Positions 58,934 to 64,000 of a stretch of 64,000 nucleotides of DNA are shown here, one piece after another. The translations under genes were made by a program, and so were the position numbers. The notes below the pieces were generated by a model. That model was not told the origin of the DNA, did not search any database, and saw nothing but the letters and a program-made list of their open reading frames with translations. Location of the stretch: positions 248,001 through 312,000 of the forward strand of contig NW_026083025.1 in NCBI RefSeq assembly GCF_020184175.1. Reading direction: 5' to 3'. Source of the DNA: Aphis gossypii (taxonomy: Eukaryota; Arthropoda; Insecta; Hemiptera; Aphididae). The number at the start of each line of letters is the position of its first letter. The stretch's first letter is position 1.

Positions 58934-59203
58934 TTAATTATTTGTGATAAAAACATAATTATCGTAAATATCATCAATACCTTTTTTAAGGCGCCAATAG
59001 CATTTTGCAGCTTTGTGGCCTTTTTTGTGACAGGTGTGGCATTCTGTAATTAATTAAAATTTAAATGTTTTAATCAAAGTAGGTATATTATGTTAACTGA
59101 AATGAAATTAATTATCAAACGTACTGCCGTTAAACATATGCTGCTGCTGCAGCTGCTGGTACGGTTGCTGCTGCTGGTACGGTATATAATTAGCGGGAAA
59201 CAT
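58934..59203 (-). CDS. Small Gln-rich plus CCHC zinc-knuckle protein (two exons)
   Basis: Exon 1, 59203-59125, starts at ATG directly after ATTTTAG and encodes MFPANYIPYQQQQPYQQL, then QQQHMFNG, ending in phase 1 at a GTACGT donor. Exon 2, 59043-58934, follows ATTACAG. The joined codon is Lys and the frame continues CHTCHKKGHKAAKC, a perfect CCHC knuckle, then YWRLKKG and a stop: 62 residues. The AG before the ATG, the phase-1 junction, the Lys at the junction and the GHKAA inside the knuckle all match the gene at 19494-21240, while the N-terminal exons differ (Gln/Tyr-rich here, Arg/Gly-rich there). An alternative donor after LKKG could lead to a further exon. It lies in the loop of the 500-bp inverted repeat. 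Nucleic-acid binding is expected. Confidence 0.6.
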
Positions 59204-59290
59204 CTAAAATAATTACATAAAAATTAAAAAAGCTTTAAAAGCCGTACAAGCAGCAGCAACCGTACCAGTAGTTGCCGTACCAGCAGCAGC

Positions 59291-59790
59291 TCATTATTAA
59301 CTTTGATGTGAAAAGTAAATGATTTAATAATTTTGTTATCTTTTTTTTCATTGAAGCTTTTGCAATTGTATATAACTATAAACTATAAATAAAACGATAT
59401 TATTATAATATTCATTTCTAAACAATAAATTAAAAAAACAATATATTTTTGTCATTGAAATCTAAATCTACTAAAAAAAAATATTTGGAAATATTATTAT
59501 TATAAAGTATTCAAACATGTATTCTGAATACTTTTTTTTTAAAGTATTTGGAATATATATTTAAAATACTTTTAAAAAGTATTTTACCCAAGTCTGGATA
59601 GATTTCTTAAAGGGAATTTGTAAATACTTTTATTAACAGGCTAAAAGCTATTTTTTGTAAATGAATTGTTTTGGTTTTTTTTACAGGTCGCATAATCAAG
59701 GTACTAGACTGGTTGAAATAAATAGTTGTATTTTGGATATGCCAAGAGAATTTTCAATTGGACATTGTGTAGCCAAAGATATGCGTATGA
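59291..59790. repeat. Right arm of the 500-bp inverted repeat
   Basis: It pairs with 57063-57562. The arm's inner edge abuts a GCAGCAGC tract, and its outer part contains the sense-strand exon 1 of the macrodomain gene, ending GATATGCGTATGA inside the coding sequence. Confidence 0.9.
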
Positions 59791-60791
59791 GTGCTGGAAT
59801 CGCTATATATTTCAAGTTAGTCAATAACATAGTTTAATTGATAAAATATTGTTAATGTTTTTAATTCATGTATTTTAAAATATCATTTAGGAACACTTAT
59901 AAGAGAGTGGGCGAACTCATGGATCAAAGAAAAGATGTTGGCTGCGTTGTGGTTTTGGAAGAAAACCAAAGGTTTATTTTTTACCTCATAACCAAAGAAC
60001 TAAGCAACCATAAGATAACGTATGACAACATAACTGCTACCATTAAAACCTTACATGCTCTGGTTGTAGAGCATGGTATTAAGAAACTTGCTCTTCCGCG
60101 CATTGGTTGTGGCTTAGATAATTTGAATTGGACAAGAGTTATAGAAATTATTGAAAATGAATTTCAAAATGGGGAATGTACAATAACCATTTGTCATTTT
60201 ACCAAGGTAATTTTACTTAATTCAGCCTTAATAACAAGCAATTCTATGAAAAAAGTTTACTTATGTTTTTATTTTTTACAGCATTTGTCAAAAGAATCTG
60301 ATGTAATTCGAGTCGAACATCCAACAACAATAAAAATTGATAAAAATATAAAAAATATAGAAAAGCGAGAACACGAAAAATTCTGTATAATATTATATTT
60401 TCGGAATACAACTTTACCAGTTTATTGGGATCAAAATTTTCAGTCTGTCAATGAAAAACACTGATTTAAGTCACAATATTATGAATACTGTCAGTCAGAT
60501 CTTGAAGTTGGTCAGTGTTTGAAATACAACACAAAAGAAGATTACATATTTGTTATCATCACAAACAAAAATATAACAGATCATTTTTCATATCAAAACT
60601 TGGCAAAAGGACTTGTAAAAATGAAAAAAATGATTGGGGATGATCAGTACCACCTAACATTCATAATACACACACTGCGTATTCTTTCATTTGAAAGTCT
60701 CGTTAATCAAAAAATTGTATCTTTAATTCGTTCAACACTTTTAGACTTCACTCCATGTGTAATTCTTGAAATAGAAAGTAGTAAATACTAA
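59687..60791 (+). CDS. TARG1/OARD1-like macrodomain protein, with a degenerate second half
   Basis: Exon 1 (59687-59815, after TTTTACAG) reads FSIGHCVAKDMRMSAGIAIY, the HC-x-S/A-x-D-x-R-M-x-x-G-I-A block of TARG1-type macrodomains. Exon 2 (59891-60206) carries FYLITKELSNHK, TYDNI and LPRIGCGLDNLNW, the catalytic-loop Asp motif of that group. Exon 3 (60282-60464) follows a 75-base intron. Phases agree at both junctions. Characterised TARG1 proteins remove ADP-ribose from acidic residues and bind poly-ADP-ribose in the nucleus. After the TGA at 60462 the same frame stays open to 60791 with QCLKYNTKEDYIFVIITNK and LAKGLVKMKKM, which looks like a second macrodomain without the PRIGCGLD motif. The start codon lies upstream and is not found. 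The first stop could be a mutation or the true end. Confidence 0.75.
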
Positions 60792-60819
60792 AAGTATAGT
60801 AACTCTCAAAATGTATTGT

Positions 60820-61646
60820 TTACCTAATTTTTTCAAATTTATTGACAGTCATAGTTTCTTGTACTAAATTATTACCTAAAGTAGGACACCAGTAATGCCT
60901 AACATTTTTAATATTAACCAGACTCATCAATGTAAGTATACCAATAAATTTTTGTAAGTCCTCTGGAGTTATTTGGGTTGGATTAGATATATCATTTAGA
61001 ACACTGTATTTGAGAGATTTGAAAAAATGTGATCTATCAAATCATTTGTAAAAAAATATTTAAATATTTGTAGAGGTGTTTCTATTTCAAGAATTTCTGC
61101 AGGTAAATTTGTGTTTCCTTGAAAATTACATGAAATGTTGGTCAAATTTCCTGATGACCATTTAACGTTTTTGACAACTATAGGTTTTTTATTTAATTTC
61201 TTACCTGTATTTATTGGAGATTGTGGAGGTTGAGGTTGATTTTGATTTCTACTACTTCTAGTTAGGAAATTTGAATTAAAAATATTATCTGTTACTGAAG
61301 AGCTAGGGGATTGAACACATATATTTGAAGGGTCAATAGTAGTAGGAATAGAAGGTTCAGTATCTATAGTTACATTGCTGTCATAATCTTAAGGGTCATC
61401 AAAAATCAATGAAGAGTCAATTGGTGTATCAAATTGTTGCAATAATTTAGTTAGTTCATCAGAATCATTTTCATCTAACACATTCTTACAAGTATTATCC
61501 CAGTCCAAATCATAGTCCAAATCGTTACTAAAACTATCACCATCAGAATCCAGGCCGTCTTCAGAGTCAGTTGGTATATCTTGATTTATCAAATGTGTTA
61601 TTTCCTTATCCGAAAGTTTATTCATTATGAATATTATCGAAAACAA
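60820..61646 (-). pseudogene. piggyBac transposase, N-terminal third
   Basis: From 61646 the frame reads NKLSDKEITHLI and an acidic Asp/Ser-rich stretch (the usual piggyBac N-terminus), then DSSLIFDDP and a TAA. Beyond the stop the same frame continues for about 100 codons to NVKWSSGNLTNISCNFQG and IETPLQIFKYFFTND. A further shift gives ITPEDLQKFIGILTLMSLVN and VRHYWCP...VNKFEKIR, ending at 60823 where the macrodomain 3' region begins. No catalytic Asp remains. The break at 60823 may be one edge of the macrodomain-bearing segment. Confidence 0.75.
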
Positions 61647-62260
61647 AACAACTAACTAGGTATTAATTAAAATACGTTTATTTAAAACCTAAGAACTTAA
61701 TAATTATACATACAATTGTATTATTGAATAAAATATTAAGATTCAAGTTACAACTCACAAGTAATATTATTTTCAAATCAAATAAATAGAGGATTTGTAG
61801 GTTATCAGTTATCACTAAACTCAACAACCTATAATGCATAGTGTTGCTTATGGGCAACAAACTAAAACATCGAAATTAAACGATTTCAGTTATCAATATT
61901 GTACCAATTATCGATAAGACATCATCTACACAGTGTAGCCAAATAGATAATAATTTTTTTCAAGTTGTAAATATAAGAAATATGGTAGATATTGTTAAAC
62001 AAAGTTTACGGTATATTACGTATTTGATAGTACGTGACCGCTTCTGATACTTTTTACTAATTAATGTTGATAAACACGATTTTGTGATGAATAATGACAA
62101 TAATGTATATAATACTACGAATTGTTGTTAATTCAGACACGAAATAGTCTAAGAGGGTAAACTCAGACAGCAAAAAGTCGAAGATGTCTTACTCAGGCAG
62201 ATAAAAGTGTGAACGAATTTGTAATTCAGACACAGAAAAAAATTATTTATAAGGTTTAAA
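61647..62260. other. Gene-free stretch with iterated words upstream of the last transposase
   Basis: The words ATTCAGACAC, CTCAGACAG, CTCAGGCAG and ATTCAGACAC occur at about 62131, 62161, 62194 and 62222, roughly 30 bases apart, ending just before the transposase start at 62261. They could be subterminal binding sites or promoter elements. Confidence 0.45.
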
Positions 62261-64000
62261 ATGAGTTTAAACAAAAAATTGGATGAGGTAGCTCACTATA
62301 TTAAGAATCAATATCCAAATTTAAATTTTGGAAATGTCTCAGTTTCTGACAGTTGTGTAACTAATATTTGCAATATCATCTTTAATAAAGAAAATGATAA
62401 TGGTTTAAAAAAATCAATTACAAATGCTATCAATAGAAACACTTCATCTTTTCGTAAACGTATTACAAGTATGAACAATACTGATTTATGTAATGTGTCA
62501 GAAATGAATAATACAATAATAAAATGTATTGAAAGTTGTAACTATACGTCTAGTGATTTCTTAAATTACAATGTCGCGATTCTAAATGCCGTATGTAAAC
62601 ACATTAAAGTAGCTGCAAATCATGTTAACCGTATTAAATTGTATAGGAAATGTAAAAAACACTTTGACATGTCTTTGTGTAATCCATCAGATGACACAGA
62701 CATTATGAATTCAAATAGTGTTTATTTTAATGAAAATTCTAGTATTGAAAATTGCACTTCATATTCTGATCACACAGAGCCTGAACTAGTGCATAAAGAC
62801 CACGTTTCACTTGAATACACAATTGTATCGTCCCAAAGTAATTGCAGTTGGATGATAGGAAATCCACTCATACCTTGTAGTACTCCAATTCTATCAGAAA
62901 GCATAAGGGTTGAATCTGATTTTGTTACACCGAATAAATTGGAATGCAGAAAAAATGCTGGACTTGTGCCAAGTCCCCTTAAAAATGCCTATTTTAAGAA
63001 AACCCCGTTCAAGTCTGGTGTTGTGCTGCCTTTGAAAACAATAAACTGTTTTCCAAAAGAATACAATAGCAGTGAATGTGAGTTTTTTGAAGGAATTTTC
63101 CCATTTTCACGTGTAGAGTGGTCTCATATGTTATATACACATATTAGCGGTGAAAAACGTTTGGATAAGAATAAATATCCTATTATATTCAGAAAGCTCA
63201 TTAGAACTGTGAACAATACATGCGTTGTTAATTCAAAAAGGGTTAGATATTTTGAAAACCATTCCAATATGTACATGTATTGTAGCCACGAGGGGTGCAA
63301 ACTTTTTAGAATTAAAGTCCAGCTTCAAAACCAAGTGTTTCTGGCGGAAGTATATAGTTCTGGTTTAAATTACCATCACAATCCAGAAGACAATGGTCTC
63401 AAGAACCACGTAAAAGGGATTCAGCGAGACTTACACAAAGAAGCGCTAAAAAAGACAAAAGCGTTTTCCTTCAGGTCGGACGCTGTTGACATGGCATCAC
63501 CCACTCAGTTGAATTGTGGTAATTTGCAAGGCATTAAATCGGATGACGTCGTCAGAAAAATCAGATCAGAGGCCTTAAGTGCCGATGATTATGATAAAGA
63601 TGATTTTCATGACCTAGTATTGATGTGTAATGACAAAGAAAACAACTTTGTAAAGCATGTCGGCATACCGTCCGTTCACTGTTATAGTAACGAGCAGTTG
63701 GACATACTAAAAAATCTGATTAAAAAACAAAAACCAGTAACTGGGTATTTGGATGCAACTGGTACAGTGGTCAGGAAAATTGACAAGAACAGCAAAAGAG
63801 TTCTGTACTATGTTCTAGTTGTTAATGTCCCATTACCTAGAGACTCAAGTGTCACGTGCCCTGTTGTTGAAATGATTAGTTCAGCCCACGACATTGTTGC
63901 GATTTCACAATGGCTGAACGCTTTTAAAGCATTCGTTTTGAAACACAAACTGACTTGGCCAGTATTCACAAATATCGTGACAGAATTCAGTTATGCCCAA
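62261..64000 (+). CDS. Mutator-like transposase of the Ulp1-fused family, partial at window edge
   Basis: An ATG at 62261 opens a frame that is unbroken for 580 codons to the window end. It has an unrecognised N-terminal ~190 residues and NPLIPCSTPIL, then SPLKNAYFKKTPF. The YCSHEGCKLF...NYHHN zinc-type cluster follows, and then GYLDATGTVVRK with the first presumed catalytic Asp. It matches the 28600-27390 part of the minus-strand pseudogene at roughly 75% identity but lacks its stop codon. At the second acidic position this copy has VTEFSYAQ where the relative has VTDFSYAQ, a Glu for Asp change that might impair catalysis. The protease part, if present, lies beyond the window. Confidence 0.72.
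   Translation, partial: MSLNKKLDEVAHYIKNQYPNLNFGNVSVSDSCVTNICNIIFNKENDNGLKKSITNAINRNTSSFRKRITSMNNTDLCNVSEMNNTIIKCIESCNYTSSDFLNYNVAILNAVCKHIKVAANHVNRIKLYRKCKKHFDMSLCNPSDDTDIMNSNSVYFNENSSIENCTSYSDHTEPELVHKDHVSLEYTIVSSQSNCSWMIGNPLIPCSTPILSESIRVESDFVTPNKLECRKNAGLVPSPLKNAYFKKTPFKSGVVLPLKTINCFPKEYNSSECEFFEGIFPFSRVEWSHMLYTHISGEKRLDKNKYPIIFRKLIRTVNNTCVVNSKRVRYFENHSNMYMYCSHEGCKLFRIKVQLQNQVFLAEVYSSGLNYHHNPEDNGLKNHVKGIQRDLHKEALKKTKAFSFRSDAVDMASPTQLNCGNLQGIKSDDVVRKIRSEALSADDYDKDDFHDLVLMCNDKENNFVKHVGIPSVHCYSNEQLDILKNLIKKQKPVTGYLDATGTVVRKIDKNSKRVLYYVLVVNVPLPRDSSVTCPVVEMISSAHDIVAISQWLNAFKAFVLKHKLTWPVFTNIVTEFSYAQ

Noticed and set aside
59868..59890. ATG at 59868 as the start of the macrodomain protein
   Set aside because: A good acceptor at 59890 and phase-matched exon 1 at 59687-59815 show these bases are intronic. 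The exon 1 residues are needed for the macrodomain fold.

Overview
The window is an AT-rich, repeat-dense piece of an insect nuclear genome. GT-AG introns of 50 to 200 bases, TARG1-like and sugar-transporter exons, and five copies of a dispersed repeat whose wording I associate with aphid genomes suggest an aphid. That assignment is inference. I see no tRNA, rRNA, CRISPR array or bacterial operon. Nearly everything codable is transposon-derived.

Layout. 0-5 kb: a long-TIR MITE (12-548), copies of a ~170-bp dispersed repeat, and a 193-bp satellite array (1977-4085) followed by an inverted repeat. 5-14 kb: a small two-exon coding module with piggyBac remnants, a paralogous module in an unrecognised gene at 12-13 kb flanked by direct repeats, a C2H2 zinc-finger pseudogene near 11 kb, and a TE-like last exon at 13.5 kb. 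14-24 kb: a broken hAT transposase, a small RGG plus CCHC zinc-knuckle gene (19494-21240), a THAP/P-element-like transposase pseudogene (21320-22960, minus), and a divergent Myb/SANT (zeste-like) pseudogene (23349 on). 25-31 kb: a decayed Mutator-like transposase fused to a Ulp1-type (SUMO) protease and a Cys-rich finger (minus), then a pogo/Tigger-like transposase. 35-43 kb: hAT and piggyBac scraps, a sugar-transporter fragment, an open 501-codon chimera of a mariner-type HTH with piggyBac, a GC-rich Gag fragment, and a piggyBac copy split by a solo LTR. 44.3-48.3 kb: a nearly full hAT element with TIRs.

48.5-61 kb is the most interesting part. A ~1,000-codon Mutator-like transposase (53521 on) runs, across an A9 frameshift, into a ubiquitin-specific-protease-like domain (Cys box, two CxxC pairs, His box). 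Downstream lies a TARG1/OARD1-like macrodomain gene (59687 on). Between them is a perfect-length 500/500-bp inverted repeat, whose loop carries a second zinc-knuckle mini-gene with the same phase-1 intron as the 19-21 kb one. The protease and macrodomain segments recur, inverted and internally deleted, at 48.6-50.4 kb, so the two modules have travelled together. The window closes with a piggyBac N-terminal fragment and an open N-terminal half of another Mutator/Ulp1-family transposase (62261 to the edge).

Working idea (inference): related Mutator-like transposons here carry enzymes that remove host protein modifications. The 25-28 kb family has a SUMO-protease-like domain. The 53-60 kb family has a ubiquitin-protease-like domain plus an ADP-ribose-hydrolase macrodomain. 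Most copies are damaged. The 59.7 kb macrodomain and the 53.5 kb transposase core are the best preserved.
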